Notes under the pieces: generated by a model
The model's input: the letters and a program-made list of their open reading frames with translations, nothing else
Database searches by the model: none
Told to the model about the DNA's origin: nothing
Part shown: positions 13,916 to 25,737 of the stretch, one piece after another
How the letters are laid out: each line of letters opens with the position of its first letter
Position numbering within the stretch: position 1 is the stretch's first letter
Made by a program: the position numbers and the translations under genes
Source: Talpa occidentalis
Taxonomy: Eukaryota > Chordata > Mammalia > Eulipotyphla > Talpidae
Length of the DNA stretch: 64,000 nt
Direction: 5' to 3'
Assembly: GCF_014898055.3 (NCBI RefSeq)
Contig: NW_023601212.1
Coordinates: 37,746,329 to 37,810,328 of the forward strand

Positions 13916-14867
13916 GAATCGGCCTTAAGATAATGGGTTGGGGGAGAGGGAGGCATAATCTAGCAGCTAAAAAGCAAACAAGAAGGAAAACTATTTTTTT
14001 AACCAGATGTGGGATTTTACTAAAATCACACATTGTCAAGTTACAAAACGATTCACAAATAAAGCAAAGTCAACAAAAGGATTTACTATTCAGTCTAGTG
14101 TAAAATCCTATTCTATCAAAACTCCACACGACTCCTTCCAACAGACATCTCTGTTCTTAGTCCATAACCTATACTACTTAGGACTTAACCCACCACATGT
14201 GTGGAAGGCTACTGGGTATATTCTCACCCATTTCTAACTAATTCACCCACCTGCCCTCCTTACTGAGGATGGGGCCACTCAGCGCTCAGCACATGTTATG
14301 TAGCTCCAAGCATAGTGCTGAAGTTTTCTGAGGTTATCAAAACATGAAAGGAACTCAAGGCTTTGGAAATGACTGGGAACATTTAAAGGCAATTCTCAAC
14401 ATTCCAGGAGTGAGCACGTGCCACCACGCCAGGTGCAGGGGTACGACAGCACCAAGTCTTTAAGTGAAAATGTGTTCCCAATGCAGCCAGCGTTCCTGAA
14501 AGGCCAGGTCAGGGGACTCTAAGGCAAACTGGAACCAGGAAAAATCTAGAAAGACATCCTAGAGGATAAAACCTGAGCTGCATCTTGAAAGTTGTGTTTT
14601 GTTCAAATAAAATAGATCCTGGAAAAGGAGTGAGAAGGTAGAGGTCAAGAAATCCAAAAAGCACCTCACGAAAGTTATCATTTAGCTTAATAAAAATTTC
14701 CTAAATCTCAACATAGGTCACAGAACTAGGATATTTCCCTCAAGTCTAACTGCCACAATCAGAAACACTATTTCACCCAATCTGTGAAGTCCAAGAGTAT
14801 TAATCAGGATTGGGGTGCTATTTTTTCAAGGTGTAATTTGGGAGATACACTGCCATGGTATATTTCT

Positions 14868-14945
14868 TTTATCCTTTTATGTTGTTTGCTATCCTTTTAA
14901 TTTATGTTGTTTGCTATAAATTGCTAACAATTTATGTTGTTTGGG
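14868..14945. repeat. Short tandem-like repeats of a TTATGTTGTTTG unit
   Basis: TTATGTTGTTTG occurs three times (near 14878, 14903 and 14932) with TGCTAT after two of them. Confidence 0.8.
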
Positions 14946-15005
14946 TTGTTTTGTTGGTGAGGGGGCAGGATCAGAGTAATAACTTAGCTATTACTCATCT
15001 CTCTC

Positions 15006-15266
15006 TTTTTTTTAAAGATTTATTTATCTATATACAAGAACTGGGGTACAGGCCAGATGTGTGGGGAGAAGGGGGTGAGAGGATTCACCAGAGATAGAGT
15101 GAGGAGTAGAACAGGCAGATTGACTGATATACACCGCTGAGGGGAGAAGGTCTGCTGCACCATGTGGGTAGCTCCCTGGCCAGCCAGGGATCCAACTCTC
15201 GAACTCATGCGTGGATAGATAGCTTCATAGTGCTGTGCTTAACCCCTTGCACCACCAGGGAGGCCC
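15006..15266 (-). repeat. tRNA-derived SINE, complete
   Basis: Reverse copy from the TTTAAAGATTTATTTAT tail to CCACCAGGGAGGCCC. Flanked by ACTCATCTCT and TCTCATCTCT. Confidence 0.9.
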
Positions 15267-17460
15267 TATTTCTCATCTCTTATAGATATTGCTTACTATC
15301 TATTTTAGAAAATCATTTCTAATATCCTAGATTATTAAAATTAATCAAATGTCAACACTTTCAACAAATTAGAATTAAAATTTCAATTCTTATAACACAA
15401 TGTCTGATTCTATCAAATTATGCTTTCTTAAAATCTTAGGTATAGTTAAAAATCATTTTTCTTAGTGATTTCAATTTTTTCTGAAACTGAATCCATACTA
15501 ATGGGTTAATAGATTTTTATAGGATAAAGATTACCAAAGAACAATGGCAAAATTTTTTAAGATATCAGAATATAAAAGTTACTATGTTCTTCAAAGTTTG
15601 ACATCAAAGAGTAGAGAGGCTATAAAATTAACAGGTAAAAATGTCCTGTTTAGGATAAAAGCCTTATTAACTTATCATAAGCAGACTGAAGTTGACTCCT
15701 TTTGAGAGGTGTACTGTTACCTATCAAGTACCATTTCTGAACACATATCTAACAAATCCAACAAATAATCCAGTTTCATTTCTTGCTACTGAAAAAGGGC
15801 CATGTGATGTGACCATTTTATATTTCTATCCCTATTTAAAAAAAAAACCTACAGCAAAAAGAATGTTTTCACAGGTAGGCGGCAAAAGTTACCTAAAATC
15901 GGAAAATCAAATTCCCTGAAATAAACACTCCAGTCTAAAGGATGTATATATCAAGTTAGAATTCCTTTGTCAGGCAACGCCCTTCATCTGTTTTTGTGAG
16001 TTTAAGAAAACTGCTGGACAAGTTCTGCATTTGATAAGAGATCTGATTTTAATTAACTAAAAGGGGGTGGGGAGAATCATTGTATTTGGGGATACTTAAC
16101 TATTTCCTGAAAATTGAAAAGCTAGTTTATAGCCTTAACAGTTTAATAACCTAACTGTTAAGAAAGCGAGTTCCAAAGCTGAAACCCTCTTGCTCTTTAA
16201 AAAGACAGCAATAGACAATAATGGAAGAGGACAAACTTTTTGCTCAGCAGTAGTCAACTCCCTCCACACTGGTGGCAGGGCGGGGGCTGGAGACAAGGGT
16301 GTGTAATCACTGACTTGCTCAGCAACTTTGCTGTAATGGCTTCAAATTGCAGGCCTGAGGAAATGCTCCATAAATAGCTGCTCTTTTTTTCTTGTAAAGC
16401 ACTTCATAGACCCAATACAACTCCACTACCAAAAATGGAGGCATCTCCAAGGATCTTTTAAAAAAAAAAGTCAAGAGCTATCCTACTATCCACATTACCC
16501 ACTTTGTGAGTATGAATCACAAGGCTGAAATCTGATTCATGGTTTAAATTCAACTTTTAAGTAAAAAAAATTAGAATAGATTCAATCAGCTTTTACAATA
16601 CTGAATTTCATGATGAGGAATAAAATGTTTTTATAGGCCTTTAGAAAAAAATTTATGCTTAGTTTTGAAACTAAATGTTTAAGAATGTCTTTATTTTCAT
16701 TATTCATTTGAATTTTCATTTATAAGCAACCTAGAAAATCTAGGTGCATGTGCTGCAATCACAGAAAACAATTCTGGGGAGCAGAAACCACATAAATAGA
16801 AAAACAATCTAGAGTCACTGCCTCCTGCAGGATTTTACTTATACTCATGTGTATTTATAGACATACACACAAACAACTCAATTATTAAGATAACTTATCA
16901 GTCTGTAAATTAACTAAAAAATGTAATGAGAAGCTAATTAAAGTCAAATCTATTAGCAAGAATAACAAAGATTTTTCTCAACTTAATAGAATTCAAGTAG
17001 GGAAAGAATGCAATGATGTAACTAAATCAAACACAAGTTAGCAAGGAAATCCAGGTTCCATTTCTACTCTACAGCTTTCCATGTGAGTTCATGTTTAAGT
17101 TAATGTAAAGATAAATAAAATGTGATTGTTTTTCATGAAATATCAAGTTTTAGAGAATAATTATAATTAGATATTGATTAGAATTCATGACTTTGAACAT
17201 ACATGCTGAATGGTAACCAAATTCTCCATATTCTGTCAAATCCATTGATTGAATGGTTTAAAATTAACTTGAATGATTTGAAGGCATCTCAAAATGAAAC
17301 ACCTACCAACTTATATACATTATTCACAAGAAATAAGATTCTACTTTTTTACCTGTATAAACTATTTTCCAGTGACTTTAAATTCTACTCCAAGATTTCT
17401 AGGTTCCAAATGATATTCATCCAACTTTAACATTATTTTTCATAAAACCTCCAATCCAAG

Positions 17461-17905
17461 TGTGGTAGATTGAAAAACATGGCCTAAATATTTTGTTGTT
17501 CCTCCCATCAAGAGCAAAGTTTACTTCCCAAACCTTTGAATCTGGGCTGACCTTGGCACATAACTCAATCAACATAATTTAACAGAAGTGACACTGTGTA
17601 ATGGCCTCAGGAGGCCCTGCAGCTTTTGCCTTCATCCTCTTAAGAAAGCTCCCTCCAACATGCAAGGAGACCTCGTCTACACTAGTAATGTGAAAGACCT
17701 CCTGGTGCACGAAAGGCCATGAGAACACACTGCAGATGGCAGCTGCCTACCAGTCAAGAGAACAAGTGTCAGAAGGAAACCTAATTGCTTGACACCTTGA
17801 TCTTGGCCTTCCCAGGTTCCACAGCTGGGAGAAATAAATTTCTGTTGTTTAAGCTACTCAGTCTGTTGCTTTTTGTTATGGCAGCCAGTAAGACAACCAG
17901 TAACA
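17461..17905 (+). repeat. MLT1-type solo LTR
   Basis: Begins TGTGGTAGATTGAAAAAC and ends with GAAATAAATTTCTGTTGTTT and TGTTATGGCAGCC, the hallmark 3' end (polyadenylation signal) of MLT1 LTRs of mammalian MaLR elements. Old and diverged. Confidence 0.75.
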
Positions 17906-18110
17906 GCAAATGACCTCCACGTGGCTTACTATAAAACAAAGTTGAAATCTTAACAGCCTAATATTTTGTGAACAGCTATATTCATTTCTTAATTACCAGC
18001 ATTCCTGAAACTACTCATTTCCTTCCAAAACCGTATTAAACTGAGTTGAGGTAAAGAATTCTCACTACTCTGTGTCCCACAAGAGTTTTATTAATAAAGT
18101 AAAAATGCTT

Positions 18111-18380
18111 GGGGCCTCCCTGGTGGTGCAGGAGTTAAGCGGCAGCACTACGAAGCAATGTGCAGCTACTACAGCATGAGTTTGATCCCCGACCAGGGAG
18201 CTCACCCACATGGCCTAGCAGATCTCTTCTGTCGTAATGGCTGCTCCCCTCAGCAGTGTATTTCAGTCAATCTGCCTGTTCTGCTCCCCACTCTGCCTCT
18301 GGTGAATCTTCTCACCCTCCAGCACCTCTGGCCTGCCATACAGTTCTTGTATGCATAAATAAATAAAACTTTTAAAAATA
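18111..18380 (+). repeat. tRNA-derived SINE, older subfamily, host of a nested SINE
   Basis: Older type (GCACTACGAAGCAATGTGCAG). Its tail was the target of the next copy. Left flank AATAAAGTAAAAATG has its partner AATAAAGTCAAAATC beyond the nested element. Confidence 0.88.
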
Positions 18381-18390
18381 AAATAAAGTC

Positions 18391-18721
18391 GGGCCTCCCC
18401 GGTGGCGCAGCGGTTGAGCGCTGGGTTGCGAAGCTGCCCGTGGCCTCTGCGGTGCCGGTTCGATCCCCAGCTGCTCCCCGGCCACCAGAGGAGGGTCCCA
18501 TATGGCGTGTAGACCTCTCCTGCCGCCCGCTGCTCCCCTCAGCAGTGTACTTTGGTCCTTCTGCCTGCTCTGCTCCCTGCTCTGGCTCTGGTGAATTATC
18601 TCACCCTCCCGCGCTTCTGACTGTACTCAGTGCATGCATAAACAAAACAAAAAACAAACAAACAAACAAACAAACAAATAAAAACATGCCTCTATAAAAA
18701 ATAAATAAAAGCGAGAAAAAA
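18391..18721 (+). repeat. tRNA-derived SINE, younger subfamily, nested
   Basis: Head GGTGGCGCAGCGGTTGAGCG and an AAACAAACAAAC tail with ACATGCCTCTATAAAAA. Duplication AAAATAAAATAAAGTC at about 18375-18390 and 18720-18735. Confidence 0.92.
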
Positions 18722-19167
18722 AATAAAATAAAGTCAAAATCCTAGACTTTAAAAAAAAAAAACAGTATCCACCATAACTTATAATGGTGATAGACAAGCA
18801 ATCATTTTGAAAGTTATTAATAAGCACATATTTATTTGGTTCTGATAATGTAAAATGGATTATTTGTTTCTACTTTAGTAAAACAAATTCTACAGCTTAT
18901 TTTGAAAGAAAAAGCAAAAATAAACTACTTATTAAGATGTATACTCTTGTATAAATGGGAGAAATCCACCATGATTAACTTGCCCGTGTGGCTTCAGATG
19001 CCATCTTAAATTGCTTAGCTCAGAGCAGGGGGTGGTGTATCAGCTAGAGAGTTCACCAACAAAGTATAGCAGACAAAGATACACAGCTTATTTAAAGAAT
19101 TAATTAAATGTATGAAAGACAACTTCCGTCTTCAGCAGCTTTCCTATTGAACTTTAAAGAAAGGGCT

Positions 19168-19426
19168 TAAGTCGCAAGGGCTTAAGTCGTTGCACTATGA
19201 AGCAATCTGCAGCCACTGCAGCATGAGTTCGATCCCCAGCCAAGGAGGTGACCCGCATGGCACAGCAGACCTCTCCTGACTCGCCCACTGCTCCCCTCAG
19301 CAGTGTTTTTCAGTCAATCTGCCTGTTCAGTTCCCCACTCTGTCTCTGGTGAATCCTCTCAATCCCCACACCTCTGGCCTGTACACCAGTTCTTACATGC
19401 ATAAATAAATAAATCTTTTTAAAAAA
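19168..19426 (+). repeat. tRNA-derived SINE, 5'-altered
   Basis: Lacks the usual GGGCCTCCCTGG head. A short GGGCTTAAGTCG duplication occurs at the start (19165-19190). Tail abuts the next SINE. Confidence 0.85.
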
Positions 19427-19431
19427 AATTA

Positions 19432-19678
19432 GGACCTCCCTGGTGGGGCAAGGGGTTAAGACACAGCCTCTGTAGCATGACTTCGAACCAGCCAGGGAGC
19501 AACCCACATGGCGCAGCAAACTTCTCCTGACTTGCCCGTTGCTGCCCTCGGCAATGTACTTCCAACAATCTGCCTGTTCTGTTCCCCGCTCCGTCTCTGG
19601 TGAATCCTCTCACCCCCCCACACCTCTGGCCTGTACCCCTGCTCTTGTATGCATAAATAAATAAATCTTAAAAAAAAA
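19432..19678 (+). repeat. tRNA-derived SINE
   Basis: Copy with head GGACCTCCCTGGTGGGGC and a short internal deletion between the A box and CAGCCTCTG. Directly follows the preceding copy's poly-A, so probably inserted into it. Confidence 0.88.
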
Positions 19679-22600
19679 GGAAATTTTAACTTTTACACCA
19701 CATATTACTATTGTGAACCACTATCTAACATAGAAATAATCAATGTAGGAAGGGTCTGTATTCACCTTGCATAAACAATTTCATTTGGTAAACAAACATT
19801 GAACTAATTTACATAGTACCACAAAACTATGTCAACTAGTATTTTCTGACAAGTATAAAAAAAGGAGACCTAAAAATATCTTACATAGGTTATAGCATCA
19901 AACTTTAAAAATATATACAGGACATAACCACATATGACAATATTTATTTAATGCATGACCCTTAGTTCTAAAACACTTTTTTCCAATAGTGTATAAAAAC
20001 AAGTCTTTTTAATAAATTTCAAGTTTTTTGACATTAGAATTCTTTTTAAAAAATGCCCAAATGTCAGAGTGCAGATTTAAAAATTAGCAGTTTTATTTTG
20101 ATGAAGGAAGGAGTTTCTTAGTATGCAAATGTCATTCAAGGTTGGATAGGCAAGCCCTTTAGCAGCTGTGACACAACCTTTGACTCCCTGCTTCTTGTAC
20201 TCCACAATCACTGAATTGAACATGCTAAACTCGGAAACAAAACTTGAATAATATATCCTTTCCCACGATCCAGTAGTTACCGTAGTTACCACCTCATTAC
20301 TTCTCCGCTGAACCCCTTATTTTACAGAATAGTCTACTCATATTTTATTGCTTTTACAACCACTAGATTTCACTTCATATTCATTTTATTCTCAAGTAGT
20401 AAAATACTCATTACTCATGGAGCAAACATGTAATACCTTGAGGTAGAACTATTGTTCCCTTATATGCAGAAGCCAAGCGTTATCTTTTTTTTTAACAGTT
20501 CTAGTTATTTGAGCTTAATATAATAAACTTTAGAAAACACAAAATACACATAATCTAGCTGGCATCTTTTTTGACATGGAGTTGCATGCCAAATTAAAAG
20601 CACGCATTAATCTGGATGACTATCAACCAACAGACTGAAACAAACAAACAGTCTAAGGGAAGTCATCTGCCAATAAATACATCAAGAGCTATATACAGAA
20701 TGCTGAACGAAGAAGCAAGATCTATCTCTAGCAAGTTTGTAATAGGTGAGCCTCAACAGCTTCTCCAGTAAGAGGTAGTCACAAATGACAAGGTAAACAG
20801 GATGACTTGCATCAACTCAGTCTTGAGTCCTACCCAGTCCATTCAGACTGACATATTATTCTTGCCCCAACTTCACAGAGTAGAACCAGAAAACCCTAAA
20901 ACAATGCCCATTACAGAAAGCCATGGGGTCAGGGGCCACTAAGCATAGAGTAAATTCAAAGAAAACGAAGAACAAGGGAGGAAAGAAGTACCAGCTCCTC
21001 AATGCAAGTGATGCAATACACAAGATCTATGGGTCTTTTTTGAGAAAATCATCCTGTGCTTGTGAATAGTCAGGCCACTGACAGTAAGTTATGCAAATTC
21101 TTACCTGTGGTGTGATGGGCATTAACTGAAAACTGAGGAAGAGTCAGGCACACAAAGGGTTTTGTCTTCAAATGCTGAGGACAATGAATGATTTTATGTA
21201 TCACTATCTAGTTATCTCGTCACCCATAAAGAGGTCTGTATCAGTTCTAACAGGAGAGTCTGCATATGCTCCAGCTGGAAGGGGTTAAAAGTGATCCCAT
21301 TACATCATCTGGAGCCCATCCTAACTACAAGATTTCAGAAACATAACCTCTATCAGTCTGAACATGTGTAAAGGAAAAATAGAAACATCTGTATTTCAGC
21401 CAACTCTTCCCCAGAGTTACTCAGGAATGGTCAGTAAATTTAACTGTGACCCCATCACTGGTAAGGATTAGTTGCAGGTAGGGGCCTTGGAAATCTCTAT
21501 TCAGCTCATTTCTACACTTTGCACTTGGTTATGTAAAAAACTAATTCTACATATTTAACTATGATGTATTGATTCTGTTCTATTTCTCCATACCATTCAA
21601 CATTTTAATTCCTTTTACTACCCAGAAGTATCTACCTTTTGGGTATCATTTAACCCTCTCTTCTGAGTCTACAGTGCTCTGGTCTGGTTTCACACTGGTC
21701 ACTTAAGATTTTTAAAAAGGGCTGCCTCTTCTTCCCACAAAAGAATTCCATATGAAGCACTTTCTACCTCATTAAGGCAAAGAGACTACTGAAAAAGTGA
21801 ACCCAGAGAAAATAAACTTGAGATGAACAACAAAGGATCCTAACAAACCTCATTTATCACCTATGAGTGAATCTACTTTAACCTAAATGTAGTCTTCATG
21901 AAATTCAAACTACTTACCTCTCCATATTTAAAGGTAAAATTACCCTTACGGTAATTTTGCAAGTCATCACATTGAGGCTAAGCAATTACCAACTCCATAA
22001 AGTGAGATCTTGCCTGATACCTACCTAGTCATAAGCAGAGATGAAGTCCACACTGAAATGCCCTCTCTATAACATCTACAATAGCCTACTGAAGACTGAG
22101 TAGAGGCTATTCTTCTTCTGAGCGATCTATTAAAAGAGCACTTGCCAGGGGAAACAACCTACACTAAGATAAAACAAATTTATCTATCTCTGGGTATTAG
22201 TCTACATTAAAAATAATGACAATTACAGAATTAGCTTGGATGTGCACAAATATCTTCTCTATTCTGCTCCCAATCATATTGATAAAAACTAGGTGGGAAA
22301 AAGACAGACAAACATGATAATTCTATGAGGTCTTTAAAACCCTTCTTGAAATCTGTATGTACTAGACAAAGAACTTTAAAATGGCACACAAATGGAAATT
22401 CCTCCAGTATCATATATACAATAAGAATTAACTCTCTAGTCTCTCTACCCCTTCACACTTTTTCAGAATCTAAACTCTCTGAACAAAATTCATATACAGT
22501 CCAAAGCAAAACACCATTTTCTTCAAGAAAATCTAACACGTGAAGATATAAACAAGCAAAACTAACACTATAGACACAAATATAACTGACTATCATTTGC

Positions 22601-22899
22601 CTGGTTAAAAACATTTACTTACGTGTCTATTAAAAATGATCTTATAATATTTAAATCAAATCATATGAAATGGTCAAGGCACTGTTTGCAAATATACACT
22701 GACAACTGTATATAGTCAACCCAGTAATTACAAATTGAATTCACAAAAATTCTGCCTATATGCTTTTTTGAAAACCTACCACATACTCCCTTGTTTCCCT
22801 AAGCAGGGGATGGGTAAGTTATTTTTCAGAGAAATGGACCAAAAGGCTGAGGATTCTAATACCTAGCCATGAGCAGAGATGAAGTCCACACTGAAAGTC

Positions 22900-24120
22900 T
22901 GGGAGTAAGTCTCCACACCCATGACAGAAAGACAGGGTAACGGCAGACTTTTATTTGGAGAAACTGGCCACTACAAGGAAACATAACCAAGAAACCGACA
23001 TTTGGGACCTAAGAAACCTGAAGGTCTGGATGGTTCTATCACTCTCCAGTAAAGCCCACTTAGAACATTGAAGAAAATTTTAAAAGAAACACCCACAATA
23101 ATATCCTCAGAGAGATATGACATTAACACAACCATGAAATAAGAACAGTATGTTATTAAAAATAACAGGGAAGCAATGAACTCAGAAGAAATTAAGACTA
23201 ATTTTGGGGGGAAAAAACTGAAAAATTAAATGTTAAAGTGGAAGGAATCTCCCAGAAATTATAACAACAGACAAATTGAAAGATAATAGGGGCAAAAGAT
23301 AAGAAAGCTAAGGGATTATTCTAAATAGCGGTATTTCCATTCTGCAAAGAGAACAGATAAAACAGACTGGAAAAAATTATCCAGAAACTAATAAATTTTT
23401 CCGAGGGTCAAAGAATAATTAGGGCAACTGCATTGCAAACCTTTTAAGAAGGCACAGCTCACACTGAAGACTGAGGCACCAAACCAGGCACTTACCATAA
23501 ATTTTAATCATAGATTTTAATCATCATAGAATTTAAGATGCCTCAAAGATAAAGAAAATAAAAAAACTGAAATTCCCAAGGAAGCAAATTTGGGTCAACT
23601 GTTCAGTTTAGAAACTTGGAAGTTAGAATAAAACGGGGCAATCCCTTCAAAATTCCAAGGAAAAATAACTTAATCTTGAATTCTACAACCAATTGCCCAT
23701 CAAATGTCAATGGATAGAGGTATTTTTAGACATAAAAGACCAAAACAGTTGTCTACCATGTACCTTTTTTCTCAAAATTCTTGGGAGACAAACCTGCTCG
23801 AACAGTGAGCAAATCAAGAAAGAGAAAACTAGTAAATGGGGTATCCAATCAAGAGAAGTGGTTGTGCAGGGCACAGTCAGGGTGAGAGTGTAGGAAGTTT
23901 CAGCAGGACAACTCTGAAGGGCAGCCAAAAGCAGCCCTCTAGCCCAGAGCAGGAAGACAAAAGACTCTGGGAGGTGGGTCTTCAAGGGGTCCAAAAAGCA
24001 ATGGAAATACAAATGAAAAAACAAGGCAATTAACAATCCCAAGAAAATAAGAAAGTTACTTGGAAAATTCATACACAGTTCAGATTCAGGCAGACAGTAG
24101 AAAGTATCAGCAATGTAAAG
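22900..24120 (+). repeat. HAL1/L1-type LINE remnant
   Basis: Order of motifs (AGAAATTATAACAACAGACA, ATCCCTTCAAAATTCC, GAATTCTACAACCAATTGCC, TTTTTAGACATAAAAGACC) resembles a HAL1 or L1 ORF1-3' segment. Old and degenerate, no open frame. Ends near the SINE at 24146. Confidence 0.55.
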
Positions 24121-24145
24121 ATACTTTAAAAAAAAAATCAAAGTA

Positions 24146-24388
24146 GGGCCTCCCTGGTGGCACAAGGGGTTAAGCACTGTGCTATGAAGCAATCCACAGC
24201 CTCTGCAGCATGAGTTCTATCCCCATCAGGCCAGAGAGAAACCCAGATGGCAAGGAAGACCTTTCCTGTCTCACCCGCTGCTCCCCTCAGCAGTGTATTT
24301 CGGTCTGCCTGCCTGTTCTGTTCCCGACTCTGTCTCTGGTGAATCCTCTCACCCTCCACATCTCTGGCCTGTATCCCAGCTCTTGTAA
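24146..24388 (+). repeat. tRNA-derived SINE, 3'-truncated
   Basis: Good head and body but stops at CAGCTCTTGTA with no AATAAATCTTT tail. Inserted at the end of the HAL1-like segment. Confidence 0.88.
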
Positions 24389-24749
24389 GTAATGGGAAGA
24401 TTAAGGAAGTAAGTATTTGGGGCAATGCAGGTAATTCAAGACATAATAGTATTGCATATTTTATAAATATGATATTTATAATGGAGTGCAGGGATCTCAA
24501 AGGAGTTGCTGTGAATGCAAAGCAGAGAAAATGAAAAGTAGAGTGAGAATTGCTCCTTTACATTATTAGAAAACTGATGGATTTTCTAAATCTATGTATA
24601 TATTACTCTCCTAAAAATCAAATTGAAATTGTGTACGATGCTATAAATACAAGTATCTTCAAATTCCCTCATTGTCAGAACTTAGATGTTTTTTTCCCTA
24701 TTTCCCAAATCTCTAGTGAACATGTGTTACTTTTAAAACAAAACACATA

Positions 24750-25024
24750 GGGCCTCCCTTGGCACAAGGGATTAAACACTGCACTACGATGCAGTCCGAA
24801 GCCTCTGCAGCATGAGTTAGGACCCTGGCTGGCCAGGGAACCGCCCATATGGTGCAGCAGACCTCTCCTGACTCGCCCGCTGCTCCCCTCAGCAGTGTAT
24901 TTCAGTCACTCTGCCTGTTCTGCTCTCCACTCTGTCTCTGGTGAATCCTCTCACACACACCCTCCCCGCCCCCTTCTCTGGCCTGTGCCCCAGCCCTTAT
25001 ATGCATAAATAGATAAATCTTTAA
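24750..25024 (+). repeat. tRNA-derived SINE
   Basis: Head lacks GTGG (GGGCCTCCCTTGGCAC). Flanks AAACAAAACACATA and AAATAAAACACATA form the duplication. Confidence 0.9.
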
Positions 25025-25703
25025 AATAAAACACATATACCTTGTTAAAAATCCATAAAATGAAAGAAGAGTAAGGGAAAAAAAGTTTTATAAATATAAA
25101 GGAACTCCATTTTCATGCTTTTACCAAAAATAAAAAGGTCCACATCAGACCCCCACCCCCGAGGTGGTAGGGTTTACTTCTTTCAGGAAAGCCTGTTCCA
25201 TATGACAGTTATTTCAGGATTAGGTGAAAAGTCAAATCACAAAGAACTTTCTAGTGCACGTTCAATTTTGTGGAAGTACACAGTACCTCAGGAAGTCGTC
25301 TAAGCCTCAATCAATGAATTTGTACTAAGTTTTCACGCATGTGAAACTTCTCTTGAAATCTCTCTCTCTAAACATACTTACTATTCAATAAAGACCTTAC
25401 TTTAAAATAAAAAAAAAAAAAACTCTCTCCTCACTTTAGGTTAGGTAAGCAATTGCAAAAGGGAAAAAGGAGATTTTAACAAAATGTACTCTCTCCACCA
25501 GTCCTGAATTTGGATCCACATGACATGAAGCATTTAAGTCTAATGACTATCCCTGTGAAGGAATACAGAGAAACACATACTAAAGTGAGCATCACCAAAA
25601 TAAAGCACTGAAACTTTTTGGTGGAAGAAAACATTGGTATTTTATTAAAGACCCCTATTTGCATTATTCTGTTATTTTGCAACATTATTTAGACCACCTT
25701 AAC

Positions 25704-25737
25704 ATCTAGTGATGCTAAAACTCTAGTGATGCTAAAA
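25704..25737. repeat. 17-bp tandem duplication
   Basis: TCTAGTGATGCTAAAA occurs twice with period 17. Confidence 0.92.

Noticed and set aside
20077..20292. 71-codon minus-strand frame of protein-like composition
   Set aside because: No recognised family, no splice sites in register, and located deep in an intron; I treat it as chance.
23707..24192. 161-codon open frame on the minus strand
   Set aside because: It runs through the antisense of a HAL1-like remnant and into a SINE; no protein features beyond chance hydrophobic stretches.
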